NCBI RefSeq assembly: GCF_016863495.1
Contig: NZ_BOOZ01000064.1
Span: 1 to 33,675, forward strand
Direction of reading: 5' to 3'
Length of the DNA stretch: 33,675 nt
Source: Micromonospora andamanensis
GTDB taxonomy: Bacteria; Actinomycetota; Actinomycetes; Mycobacteriales; Micromonosporaceae
Shown here piece by piece: positions 1 through 7,540 of this stretch. Numbering within the stretch: position 1 is the first letter of the stretch; each line of letters starts with the position of its first letter. The translations under genes were made by a program, and so were the position numbers. A model generated the notes under the pieces. The model did no database searches and was not told the DNA's origin. It saw nothing but the letters and a program-made list of their open reading frames with translations.

Positions 1-357
1 TTAGCGTGGTGGCCTGTCCGGGGCGACCGCAGCGAGGTCGAGGAGGTCGCGAACCTCGCGATCCGCCGCGACCTGCCTGTCGACGTCCGCTGCCTGCCCC
101 TGGAACAGGCCCGCGCCGAGGGTGCCTTGGTCCTGTTCGGCGAGACTTACGACGCGACCGTGCGGGTCGTCGAGATCGGCGGCGAGTGGTCCCGCGAGCT
201 GTGCGGCGGCACCCACGTCGACCACTCCGCGCAGATCGGCCCCCTCGCACTCACCGGCGAGTCGTCGGTCGGTGGCGGACAACGCCGTATCGAGGCCGTC
301 ACCGGAATCGAGGCATTCCGGTAACTTGCCTGCGAACGCGACCTCACCGCTGCCGGA
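1..357 (+). pseudogene. Alanyl-tRNA synthetase-like gene, 3' part, interrupted by a nonsense codon
   Basis: The frame open from base 1 encodes the end of the AlaRS editing (SAD) domain. It contains the alanine-editing zinc motif ELCGGTHVD (about 190-230) and the RRIEAVTGIEAFR segment that closes this domain in the family. The frame stops at TAA 322-324. Read through in the same frame, it gives LACERDLTAA, which fits the family continuation (F-x-Y-L-x-x-E-R-x-L), so the TAA sits where a Tyr codon (TAC/TAT) is expected. A second stop follows at 358-360 and no C-Ala domain exists downstream. The 5' end lies outside the window. This is seen directly; that it is a decayed paralog rather than the housekeeping alaS is inference. 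A truncated editing-only protein that still works in trans cannot be excluded, because residues up to the stop are intact. Confidence 0.8.
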
Positions 358-429
358 TGACGCCCGTCCGGCGATTCCTGTTGCCGTCCCGCCGCCGAGG
401 AACTGACAGAGCGAGTCGCCTCGCATGGG

Positions 430-1140
430 TCAGGCGCGCCAGACGGTGCCGCGCCGTTCGTACTCCAGCACATGTTCGACCTGGACCGCGAGCGCCGCGC
501 CGAGCTGGCGCTCGACAAGCCAGAGCGCGAGGTCCAGACCGGAGGTGACGCCACCAGCGGTGACCAGGTCGCCATCGTCGACCACGCGGGCGTCAGTGAC
601 GATGCCGCCCTGGGCCCGGAGGTCGTCGGCCGCCCGGTGGTGAGTGATGCAGGGTCGCCCGGCGGTGAGTCCGGCTGCGGACAGGAGCATGGTGCCGGTG
701 CAGATGCCGGCGATGGTCAGGCCGCGGCGGCGCGCGGCGCGGATGGCTGCGGGCAGGACGCCACGTTGGATCTCGTACGCGACGCCTGGTGTGTCGGCCC
801 GTCGGTATCCACCGCCGGGGACCACGAGCAGGTTTGCGTCCCGCGGCGACCAGCGGCCGGTCGCCTCGACCCGGGTGCCGTGGGTGGCGGTCACCGGGCT
901 GGTGGCGTCCACCGTGACGAGGGTGGTGGTGATGTCACCGCCGAGACCGCGGGCCATGCCGAACACCTCGACCGGGCCGGCGAAATCCATCTCCTCCACC
1001 CCCGGGTACATCAGGATGTGCACCCGCACGGGCCGCTTCGGCGGACTGGCGGTGGCTGCCGAGGCGCCGACGACCGCGCCGACGGCGGTGGCTGTGGCTC
1101 CGGTCGCGATCGTGGCGCGCAGGACGCTTCGACGGTCCAT
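430..1140 (-). CDS. DJ-1/PfpI family protein with twin-arginine signal peptide
   Basis: A 236-residue protein. The N-terminus has an RR pair followed by S-V-L and a long Ala/Val/Gly-rich hydrophobic stretch ending near residue 32 (ATAS), which looks like a Tat signal peptide. The mature part is a DJ-1/PfpI class I glutamine amidotransferase-like fold. It has the GVEEMDFAGPVEVFG start typical of the AraC-associated subgroup, a VVPGGG strand, and the nucleophile-elbow Cys in AGICTGTMLL, followed by THH as in members with a Cys-His pair. There is no helix-turn-helix domain, so it is not a regulator. Homologs include isonitrile hydratase-like enzymes and glyoxalase/deglycase-like proteins; the substrate here is unknown. 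Start is ATG at 1140. It stands alone, downstream of the metal transporter genes on the same strand. Confidence 0.85.
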   Translation of the reverse strand: MDRRSVLRATIATGATATAVGAVVGASAATASPPKRPVRVHILMYPGVEEMDFAGPVEVFGMARGLGGDITTTLVTVDATSPVTATHGTRVEATGRWSPRDANLLVVPGGGYRRADTPGVAYEIQRGVLPAAIRAARRRGLTIAGICTGTMLLSAAGLTAGRPCITHHRAADDLRAQGGIVTDARVVDDGDLVTAGGVTSGLDLALWLVERQLGAALAVQVEHVLEYERRGTVWRA

Positions 1141-1198
1141 GACGGTGCCCCCTACCTGGTGAATGACCTCTACTCAATCAGTCGGCCACCCCAGCCAT

Positions 1199-1342
1199 TC
1201 AGTTCCGTCGATTTGCCTCGTTGTTGAACGACGGTCGGACAAGGTCCGCGATCAGGTTGCGCGGTGGCACGCCAACGTCACCCTGTCGCCAGGCCACGTG
1301 CCCGTCAGGTCGGACGAGGAGGCCGCCACCAGGGGGGACACC
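1199..1342 (-). pseudogene. C-terminal remnant of an aromatic-ring FAD monooxygenase
   Basis: On the minus strand a short open stretch ending at TGA 1199-1201 encodes LLVRPDGHVAWR. This is the characteristic C-terminal motif of PHBH-type FAD-dependent aromatic monooxygenases, where a VLVRPDGxVAWR block ends the FAD domain. About 27 residues follow before the stop. No flavin-binding N-terminus (GxGxxG) exists upstream, because the metal-binding lipoprotein gene ends at 1389. It is therefore a gene tail left by a deletion or rearrangement. The motif is seen; the family call rests on that one motif. Confidence 0.5.
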
Positions 1343-1388
1343 GCACATGTATCGCGGTGCCCGCCCGGGTGGGACCGGCCGGATCCGT

Positions 1389-2177
1389 TCAGGAGGCGAC
1401 AGCGGCGATCAGTCGTTCGGTGTTGGTCCGGAACACTTCGAGCAGGTCCAGATCCGCCCCGGGAAAGTTCACGATGTCGACTCGTTTCGCGCTGGGGATG
1501 TCGGGGTTGGCGCCCGGCAGGTGAGCGTTGGCCAGCACCAGTGTCGGCTTCTTCGCGGTCAGATCGGCCAACTGGCTCGGGGTGACCGGCTGCGGCCCGT
1601 AGGTGCCGGCGACCGTGAGCCCGGCGAACTCGCCCCAGTACGCCATGAACAGGTGCGACGCGGCGACCGGAGGGGGACTCGGCAGCGCCGACCTGATCTG
1701 CTGGGACAGTTTGGCGTACTCGGTGTCGAAGGTGCTCAGCCACCCCTCGGCGGTGGCGGTGGTGCCGAACACTCCAGCCAGCCGGGTCACCTCTGACCGG
1801 ATTGCATCGGGGGTGTTCTCCAACTGGACGGGGATGAGCTGGCCGGTGCCGCCGGCGGCCTCCTTCAGCCTCGGGGCGAAGCCGTCGAACTCGGCGAACA
1901 GGATGTAGTCGGCGTCGGTGACGGCGGCCAGGTCACTGGGCTTGGGGTCGTAGTCTGGCGGGTGCTGGACGGTGGCGGGGGCGACCACCGTGACGTTTGT
2001 GGCCCCGGCGGCCTTGGCGAATGCGCCTACCCAGCTGGTGGAGGCGACGACCTTCGGCCCCTGCGCGGTCGGCGCCACGCTGCCGCTCGGTGCGGGATCA
2101 TCAGTGTTGCCACAGCCGCTGACCAGCAGGGACAGGGTCGCCACCGCGGTCAACGCGGTGACCCGGATCAATCGCAT
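1389..2177 (-). CDS. Metal ABC transporter substrate-binding lipoprotein (ZnuA/MntC-like)
   Basis: A cluster A-I (zinc/manganese type) solute-binding protein of about 262 residues. The lipobox L-V-S-G-C near residues 18-22 marks it for lipidation and anchoring outside the membrane. Candidate metal ligands in family order are the His of QHPPDYDPKPSD, the Glu of LFAEFDG, the His of ASHLFMAYWGE and the Asp residues of FPGADLD. The His-rich loop of many zinc ZnuA proteins is absent, so the metal (Zn or Mn) cannot be decided. ATG 2177 is preferred over GTG 2180 because GGAG lies 6 nt before it. It is last in an operon with ATPase and permease, and its 5' end overlaps the permease gene by 77 bases. 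Confidence 0.87.
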   Translation of the reverse strand: MRLIRVTALTAVATLSLLVSGCGNTDDPAPSGSVAPTAQGPKVVASTSWVGAFAKAAGATNVTVVAPATVQHPPDYDPKPSDLAAVTDADYILFAEFDGFAPRLKEAAGGTGQLIPVQLENTPDAIRSEVTRLAGVFGTTATAEGWLSTFDTEYAKLSQQIRSALPSPPPVAASHLFMAYWGEFAGLTVAGTYGPQPVTPSQLADLTAKKPTLVLANAHLPGANPDIPSAKRVDIVNFPGADLDLLEVFRTNTERLIAAVAS

Positions 2178-2985
2178 CACGTGCTCCTTCGGGAATCAGG
2201 TAGGTGAGCAGGGTCAAGGTGCCGGCCACCAGGACGAGGACGGGGCCGGGTGGCTGGTCGAGCAGCAGTGCCACCACGAAGCCGATGCTGTTGCCGGCGA
2301 CGCCGAGTGCGATGGCCCAGAGCACCATGGATCGCAGGGAGCGGCCGAGGTTTCGGGCACCGAGTGCGGGCAGAATGGTCAACGCGTCGACAAGTAGCGC
2401 GCCGGTGAGCCGGATCGAGGCGCCGATCGCGACCGCGACGACGACCAGCAGCGCCAGCAGTAGTGGCCCGGCGGCGACGCCGGAACAGAGGGCAAGCTCC
2501 CTGTCGAACAGCAGCAGTGCCAGCTGGCGCCGCCAACGCCAGAACAGCACGTGCACCACCACGGTCAGCGCGCCGAGGATGATCAGGTCGACGTTCCGGG
2601 TGGCCAGGATGGAACCCCACAACAGTTCGAACGCGCCGGTGGCGTTGACCCCGGACACCGAGAGCACGAGCAGGGCGGCGGCGATGGCGAACGTCATCAG
2701 CAGGCCCATCGCACCGGGCAGTCCGGTGGGGCGGCGAGCCAGGGGAGCCACACCGGCACCGGCAATCGCGCAGGCGAGCAGCCCGCAGAGCATCGGGTCC
2801 ACCCCGACGAGCAGGCCGACAGCTATACCGAGCAATGCCACGTGCATCATCGCGAACCGGACGGCGATGATGTCCAGACCGATGATGAACACCCCGACGA
2901 TGGGCAGACCGACGGCGGCGATGAGCAGACCGATCGCCGAACGTTGCACCGCCGGCAGCGTGAGCAGATCGAGGAAGCCGTCCAT
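2101..2985 (-). CDS. Metal ABC transporter permease (ZnuB/MntB-like)
   Basis: An integral membrane permease of the ABC-3 family, about 294 residues with roughly eight hydrophobic segments. It brings Zn or Mn across the membrane with the ATPase upstream and the lipoprotein downstream. The family pattern is recognisable: an N-terminal LPAVQRSAIGLLIAAVG segment, the RFAMMHVALLGIAVGLL helix, and a C-terminal GALLVDALTILPALGARNLGRSL block that forms the coupling region. ATG 2985 is 8 nt after the ATPase stop. The C-terminal tail beyond the last helix (IPEGARDAID onward, about 30 residues) is hydrophilic and is encoded entirely within the overlap with the lipoprotein gene, so the natural stop may once have been earlier. 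Confidence 0.85.
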   Translation of the reverse strand: MDGFLDLLTLPAVQRSAIGLLIAAVGLPIVGVFIIGLDIIAVRFAMMHVALLGIAVGLLVGVDPMLCGLLACAIAGAGVAPLARRPTGLPGAMGLLMTFAIAAALLVLSVSGVNATGAFELLWGSILATRNVDLIILGALTVVVHVLFWRWRRQLALLLFDRELALCSGVAAGPLLLALLVVVAVAIGASIRLTGALLVDALTILPALGARNLGRSLRSMVLWAIALGVAGNSIGFVVALLLDQPPGPVLVLVAGTLTLLTYLIPEGARDAIDPGHRVDRGGDPVPAGQRLWQH

Positions 2986-2993
2986 GAAGGATG

Positions 2994-3626
2994 TCAGACC
3001 AACCGCAGCTTGCCGGCGGCCATCTCCGCCACCCGGTCGCAGGCCCGTGACATGGCCCGGTCGTGAGAGACCACCACGACCGTCACCGGTAGCGCGGCAA
3101 GCAGAGCGGCGACCTGTTCCTGACCGTGGAAGTCCAGCGCGGCGGTGGGTTCGTCGGCGAACAACGCGCGCGCGCCCGCCGCGACCGCACCCAGGGCGCG
3201 GGCCAGGAACACCCGTTGCAGCTGCCCGCCGGAGAGCGTGTGCAGGGGACGGCCGCCGAGTCCGGCGACGTCGAGCCGGGTGGCTGCGGTACGGGCGGCG
3301 ACCGGGTTGCCCCCGCTGTCGAGTAGTTCGTCGACAAGCAGCGGGAACCGGCCGGGGGCGAGGCGCTGCGGCACCCACGCCACGTCACGGCGTCGCCGGG
3401 CCCACTCACCGTGGGTTGCGGCGGGCCGGCCGCCGACGGTGATGCTGCCGGAGGTGACGGGATGCAGACCGAGCGCGGCGCGGAGCAGGGTCGTCTTGCC
3501 GGAGCCATTGGCACCGGTCAGCGCGACATGCTCACCGGCGGCGACATCGAGATCGACGCCGTCGACCGCGGTCCTGCGCCCGTATCGGCAGGTGACGCCG
3601 GAGAACTTGATCGCGGCGGCGGTCAT
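2994..3626 (-). CDS. Metal ABC transporter ATP-binding protein (ZnuC/MntA-like)
   Basis: A 210-residue cytoplasmic ATPase. It shows Walker A GANGSGKTT (about residue 36), a Q-loop in AWVPQRLA, the signature LSGGQLQRVFLARAL, Walker B ALFADEPTAALD and the H-loop VVVSHD. Its size and layout match the ATPases of zinc/manganese uptake systems. It is the first large gene of an ATPase-permease-lipoprotein operon. ATG 3626 is chosen because it begins the conserved part and overlaps by ATGA the stop of a small upstream ORF. A longer start at 3662 would lie inside that small ORF. Confidence 0.87.
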   Translation of the reverse strand: MTAAAIKFSGVTCRYGRRTAVDGVDLDVAAGEHVALTGANGSGKTTLLRAALGLHPVTSGSITVGGRPAATHGEWARRRRDVAWVPQRLAPGRFPLLVDELLDSGGNPVAARTAATRLDVAGLGGRPLHTLSGGQLQRVFLARALGAVAAGARALFADEPTAALDFHGQEQVAALLAALPVTVVVVSHDRAMSRACDRVAEMAAGKLRLV

Positions 3627-3742
3627 GTTTCGTTCTGGTCGGTGTGCTGTTCGCCCAGCCACCGCTCATCGATCCATGTGCGGGCAGGTGTTGCCCGCCA
3701 CCATCGCGCTGTCGCCGCCGTCGACTGGGCCTGGGCCGTCAT
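3623..3742 (-). CDS. Small 39-residue hypothetical protein leading the metal transporter operon
   Basis: I do not recognise this protein. The minus-strand ORF begins at ATG 3742 with a GGAG ribosome-binding site 5 nt upstream. It runs 39 codons and ends in a TGA that overlaps the ATPase start as ATGA (3623-3626). This arrangement of good spacing plus 4-bp coupling is what a genuine first gene of the operon would show. The product has a WWR motif, a second Trp-rich patch (WIDERWLGEQ) and an acidic polar end, with no signal peptide, membrane segment or Cys. It could be a small accessory protein, a leader peptide controlling the ATPase, or the tail of a larger lost gene. Confidence 0.45.
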   Translation of the reverse strand: MTAQAQSTAATARWWRATPARTWIDERWLGEQHTDQNET

Positions 3743-3775
3743 CAACACTCCGTTCACCCGCCCCTGCGTGGTGGT

Positions 3776-3840
3776 TGGACGACGGCCACGAGCCGTAGCG
3801 GCCGGGCCCGTCCCCGGCGCGGGCACGCGGCCGTCGTCCA
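3776..3840. repeat. 12-bp perfect inverted repeat with nested stems
   Basis: TGGACGACGGCC at 3776-3787 pairs with GGCCGTCGTCCA at 3829-3840. The 41-nt interval holds further stems (for example GCCCG/CGGGC). Another stem, GGGCCG/CGGCCC, follows around 3862-3886. The element fills the gap between the anti-sigma gene (ends 3992) and the small ORF (starts 3742) on the minus strand. It could terminate the sigma operon or be a structured 5' leader of the metal transporter operon. The rest of 3743-3991 shows no recognisable coding remnant. Confidence 0.6.
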
Positions 3841-3991
3841 GCCGTACCTTTGGTCGTGCGGACGGGCCGGCTGGTTCCGGCTCGGCCCGCAGTGTCGCTA
3901 CGCCGGCCCATGAACCGATTGCCGACACGCGGCGCTCCGATGCCGGGCCACGCGAGGTGCGGAGGAGTCCGGGCTGCCATCCTGGGGACGG

Positions 3992-4261
3992 TCACGGCCG
4001 GCGCAGATCCTTGCGGGTCGAGAGACCGCGATTGCCGACTCGCCGCCCGCGTCGGGTCGGCCGGGGGCGGTGACGGTTCGGCCGTGAACTGACACCGGTT
4101 CCGGACATCCGGACTCTGCGAGTGATCTCGACGGCCCACGCCAACCACTGCTGACAGCCGGGACACCCCGCCAGATGCGCCCTGAGCATGATCTGCTCGT
4201 GCGGTGTCGCCTCACCGTCGAGTTGCGCGGACAAAACCTCGCGCCACGCCTCGCACCCCAC
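3992..4261 (-). CDS. Short zf-HC2 anti-sigma factor
   Basis: An 89-residue protein. Residues 1-45 carry the zinc-binding anti-sigma fold: an N-terminal CEAWREVLSAQLDGEA helix and the H-x3-C-x2-C motif HLAGCPGCQQW. ECF-binding anti-sigma factors of this type usually continue into a membrane helix and a sensor domain. Here the second half is only a basic, proline-rich tail, so the protein is soluble and perhaps cut short. GTG 4261 starts it 66 nt after the sigma gene on the same strand. It would bind and hold the sigma factor 4328-4870 until a signal, possibly redox or metal at the zinc site, releases it (inference). A frameshift removing a longer C-terminus is possible, but no other frame downstream shows a recognisable continuation. 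Confidence 0.75.
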   Translation of the reverse strand: MGCEAWREVLSAQLDGEATPHEQIMLRAHLAGCPGCQQWLAWAVEITRRVRMSGTGVSSRPNRHRPRPTRRGRRVGNRGLSTRKDLRRP

Positions 4262-4327
4262 GTCACGAATAGTCGGGCGACATTGCCGTGTGGTTCCCCC
4301 GCACGGGTTCGGCTGCGAGAAATCGGA

Positions 4328-4870
4328 TCAGCCGGCGGCGTCGTCCCTACGCAGCGACCGAGGCGCAGGGCGCGAGCCGACGGCCGCGACCAACGACACC
4401 CGCGCCTGCGCCACTCGTGTTCGGATGTCACCGACAGAACACCCGCAGACGACGGCGGCCTCGGCGTATGACAGACCGAGCATCTGGGTGACGACGAATG
4501 CCTCACGCTGTTCCCAGGTAAGGTCGCTGACCAGTTGGTCGGTGGCGTTCAGGCTGACGCCCTGTCCGCGACCGGGCCGGGCGTGCCGTTCTCCATCGAG
4601 TTTCTCAGCCTGGGCGTGCTCGACGGCCACCTGCCGGGCGACGCCGAGCAACCAGACCCGTGCCGACGAGCGGGCGACGATCGAGGGCAGTTCGCGCATC
4701 GCCCGTGTGTAGGTCTCCCGGGCGAGATCGAGGCCATCGGCGGGGCCGGCGAGGTGTAGGAACATGCGCTGTACCTGGTGCTGCGTCGCCCGGATGAATG
4801 CTGCGGCGGCCTGCTGGTCGCCGTGGCCGGCGGCTATCGCCCATGCAGTGATCTCGGCATCGTCTGCCAC
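4328..4870 (-). CDS. ECF-family RNA polymerase sigma factor
   Basis: A 180-residue sigma-70 family protein with region 2 (residues about 20-85, QAAAAFIRATQHQVQRMFLHLAG through the ARVWLLGVARQVA helix) and region 4 (about 110-165, WEQREAFVVTQMLGLSYAEAA then CGCSVGDIRTRVAQAR as the helix-turn-helix). Regions 1 and 3 are absent, as in ECF factors. GTG 4870 has AAGGAG 7 nt upstream. The zf-HC2 anti-sigma gene follows on the same strand. It sits between copA and the metal transporter operon, so its regulon may involve metal homeostasis; that is inference from position. A -10-like TATTGT with an adjacent inverted repeat lies about 45-75 nt upstream of the start. Confidence 0.88.
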   Translation of the reverse strand: MADDAEITAWAIAAGHGDQQAAAAFIRATQHQVQRMFLHLAGPADGLDLARETYTRAMRELPSIVARSSARVWLLGVARQVAVEHAQAEKLDGERHARPGRGQGVSLNATDQLVSDLTWEQREAFVVTQMLGLSYAEAAVVCGCSVGDIRTRVAQARVSLVAAVGSRPAPRSLRRDDAAG

Positions 4871-4912
4871 CCGCAGCTCCTTCCGTCACCCGGAACCCCG
4901 GCTCCCGGGGCA

Positions 4913-4944
4913 ACAATACGACAAGCTGTAGTAGCTAGTGTCGT
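4913..4944 (-). promoter_or_regulatory. Candidate promoter and operator of the sigma gene
   Basis: On the minus strand TATTGT (complement of 4913-4918) is a plausible -10 box. Overlapping its upstream edge is an inverted repeat, ACGACA at 4918-4923 and TGTCGT at 4939-4944. The 15-bp centre contains TGTAGTA, resembling half-sites of BlaI/CopY-type repressors. A protein bound there would cover the -35/-10 spacer. No ECF-type -35 (GGAAC) is visible, so autoregulation is not supported. Confidence 0.35.
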
Positions 4945-5062
4945 CGCCTGCGTCAGCCACTGAGGCTTCGCTGCCTGCTGCTGTGATACGGACCGCAGGG
5001 CGTCGTGGGATCAATCGCAGTGACAGTGGCTGCACCTCGCGTCCCGTGGAGCTTCCGGTCAC

Positions 5063-7279
5063 CTACCGCCGACCCGATGGCTGCCAGTGCGACAGGCGCA
5101 GGCTGTTCAGTACGACGATCAGGCTGGAACAGGCCATCGCGGCGGCGGCAAGCATCGGATTGACCAGGCCGAGCCCGGCGAGCGGGATCATCAGGACGTT
5201 GTAGGCGAAGGCCCAGAACAGGTTGACCTTGATCGTACGAAGGGTCGCTCGGGCCAGGGTGAGCGCGTCGACGGTGGCGGTCAGATCGACACTGCCCGCG
5301 TCCGCGCGTACCAACGTCACGTCACTGGCCTCGATCGCGATGTCGCTGCCGGTGGCCACGGCGATCCCCAGGTCGGCCTCGGCCAGGGCGGCGGCGTCGT
5401 TCACGCCGTCACCGATCATCGCCACCGCGCGCCCGTCGGCACGTAGCTCACGAATGGTCGCGGCCTTTGTCTCGGGGCTGACTCCGGCGATGACCTCGAT
5501 CGGGTCGAGCTGCTCGGCGACCGCTCCGGCGGCGGCCGGGGTGTCCCCGGTGAGCAGCACGGGACGCAGGCCGAGCGCCCGCAGTCGGGTGACCGCCGGC
5601 ACCGCGGTGTCCCGCAAACTGTCGTTGACGCTGATCCAGCCGAGCAGCCGTCCGTCGCGGGCGACGTGCACGACGGTGTCCGTCACGGTATGCGGCTCGA
5701 CCACGCCGACACCCGCATCGGCGAGGTGGCTAGCGTTTCCGACGACGACGAGTGCGCCGTCGACCGTGCCCATCGCTCCTCGGCCTGGCGTCGCCTGGAA
5801 GCGCTCGACGGTCGGCAGTTCGGCCGCGTTTCGTTGCCCGTCGGCGATCACGATGGCCTGCGCGATCGGATGCTCGGCGTAGTTTTCGACGGCGGCCGCA
5901 GCACGGAGCAACTCCTCGCGCCGGACACCATCGGCGGGGTGTACGCCAGTGACCCGCATGCGGCCGGTGGTAAGTGTGCCGGTCTTGTCGAAGACGACCG
6001 TGTCGATGCGGCGGGCGGACTCCAGAGCCGCGGCACCCCGGATCAGGATGCCGAGCTGTGCACCACGTCCGGTGCCGACCAGCAGCGCCGTCGGGGTGGC
6101 CAGGCCGAGCGCGCAGGGACACGCCACGATCAGCACCGCGACCGCCACTCCGACTGCGGTGGTCGCCGGTGCGAGGGCCAGCCAGCCGGCGAAGGTGGCC
6201 AGCGCCAGGACCAGCACGAACGGAACGAAGATGCCGGCAACCTCGTCGGCGAGGCGCTGCACTCGCGCCTTGCCCGCCTGGGCGTCCGCCACCAACCGGC
6301 CGATCTGCGCCAGCCGGGTGTCCTCGCCGACCCTCGTGGCGCGGACGATGAGCCGGCCGCCGGTGTTGATTGTCGCGCCGGTGACCGACGCACCCGGACC
6401 AACCTCCACCGGCACGCTCTCGCCGGTGAGGAGGGCGGCGTCGATCGCGCTCACGCCGGACTCGACGACACCGTCAGTGGCGATCTTTTCGCCCGGCCGC
6501 GCCACGAAGCGGTCGCCGACCTGAAGGTCTGTGACAGGCAGTTGGTGTTCCTGACCGGATGGGCCAAGGACGGTGACGTCCCGGGCACCGAGTTCGGCGA
6601 GCCCGCGGAGCGCCGAGCCGGCCCGTGATCGGGCGCGTGCCTCAAGCCAACGCCCGGTCAGCAAAAACGTCACCAGGGCGGCCCCGACCTCGAAATACAG
6701 CGCATGGTCGTGGCTACCGAGCAGGTCGAGGCTCATGGTCAGACCCGGCTGGCCAGCGGGGGTGGCCAGCAGCGCCCACACGCTCCAGAGGTAGGACACC
6801 AGCGCGCCAAGCGAGACGAGTGTGTCCATGGTGGCGGTGCCGTGTCGGGCGTTGAGGGCCGCGGCCCGGTGGAACGGCCAGCCAGCCCAGCCCACGACCG
6901 GGCCGGTCAACCCGGCTACCACCCACTGCCACCAGGCGAACTGCCACGCCGGAACCATCGAAATGGCGAGCACGGGCGCGGTGAGGGCGGCGGCGATGAC
7001 CAGCCGCCGGCGCAGTGCGGCGTCGGTGTGCTCACCGGCGGATACCGGGCGGTCCGGCTGCGGCGGGTGGGCCGTGTAGCCCATGGCGACGACCGTCGCC
7101 ACGAGATCGGTGACGGGCAGGGACGGTGGGTGTGTGACGGTGGCGGTGGCGGTGGCGAAGTTGACCGTGGCCCGCACCCCGTCGATCCGGTTCAGTTTGC
7201 GCTCGATCCGGTTGGCGCACGCCACGCAGGTCATGCCGCCCACCGTCAGGGGGGTCAGCACGAGCTCGGCAGTGGTCAC
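5063..7279 (-). CDS. copA: Copper-exporting P1B-type ATPase
   Basis: A 738-residue membrane pump that exports Cu+ from the cytoplasm at the cost of ATP. One N-terminal heavy-metal-associated domain carries the copper-binding motif GMTCVAC (Cys18, Cys21). The membrane part contains CPC (about residue 389) in VLIVACPCALGLATPT. The actuator loop has TGES, the phosphorylation site is DKTGT (about residue 430), the nucleotide domain has AEHPIAQA, and the hinge is GDGVND (about residue 621). The last two helices carry YN (AYNVLM) and M-x2-SS (MACSS), the pattern that assigns P1B ATPases to monovalent copper. GTG 7279 overlaps the copZ stop as GTGA, so the two are translationally coupled. Confidence 0.95.
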   Translation of the reverse strand: MTTAELVLTPLTVGGMTCVACANRIERKLNRIDGVRATVNFATATATVTHPPSLPVTDLVATVVAMGYTAHPPQPDRPVSAGEHTDAALRRRLVIAAALTAPVLAISMVPAWQFAWWQWVVAGLTGPVVGWAGWPFHRAAALNARHGTATMDTLVSLGALVSYLWSVWALLATPAGQPGLTMSLDLLGSHDHALYFEVGAALVTFLLTGRWLEARARSRAGSALRGLAELGARDVTVLGPSGQEHQLPVTDLQVGDRFVARPGEKIATDGVVESGVSAIDAALLTGESVPVEVGPGASVTGATINTGGRLIVRATRVGEDTRLAQIGRLVADAQAGKARVQRLADEVAGIFVPFVLVLALATFAGWLALAPATTAVGVAVAVLIVACPCALGLATPTALLVGTGRGAQLGILIRGAAALESARRIDTVVFDKTGTLTTGRMRVTGVHPADGVRREELLRAAAAVENYAEHPIAQAIVIADGQRNAAELPTVERFQATPGRGAMGTVDGALVVVGNASHLADAGVGVVEPHTVTDTVVHVARDGRLLGWISVNDSLRDTAVPAVTRLRALGLRPVLLTGDTPAAAGAVAEQLDPIEVIAGVSPETKAATIRELRADGRAVAMIGDGVNDAAALAEADLGIAVATGSDIAIEASDVTLVRADAGSVDLTATVDALTLARATLRTIKVNLFWAFAYNVLMIPLAGLGLVNPMLAAAAMACSSLIVVLNSLRLSHWQPSGRR

Positions 7280-7488
7280 GAGACCACTCCCGCGAGATCG
7301 AAGCCTGCGTCGTCGATGGCACGCTGCACGTCGGCGGTGGCCAGCGCGCCTTCACTGCGGACGGTCACCTGGGCGGTGGCCAGGTCGACCTCGACGTCTC
7401 GGACGCCGGGCAGCGCCGTCAAGCCAGCGGTGACCGACTGGACGCAATGGCCGCAGCTCATGCCGAGGACGTGGTACGTCGATCGCAC
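7276..7488 (-). CDS. copZ: Copper chaperone, heavy-metal-associated domain protein
   Basis: A 70-residue single-domain ferredoxin-like protein with the Cu+ site GMSCGHC near the N-terminus. It matches CopZ in length and delivers Cu+ to the metal domain of CopA, whose gene follows with a 4-bp GTGA overlap. The start is GTG 7488, with AGAGG about 5 nt before it. It leads the copper operon; a 9-bp hairpin lies 53 nt upstream. Confidence 0.92.
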   Translation of the reverse strand: MRSTYHVLGMSCGHCVQSVTAGLTALPGVRDVEVDLATAQVTVRSEGALATADVQRAIDDAGFDLAGVVS

Positions 7489-7540
7489 GGGGAACCTCTT
7501 TCAGGTGGGTGAACTCGCACAGCAGGCGAGGAGCAGCGCG

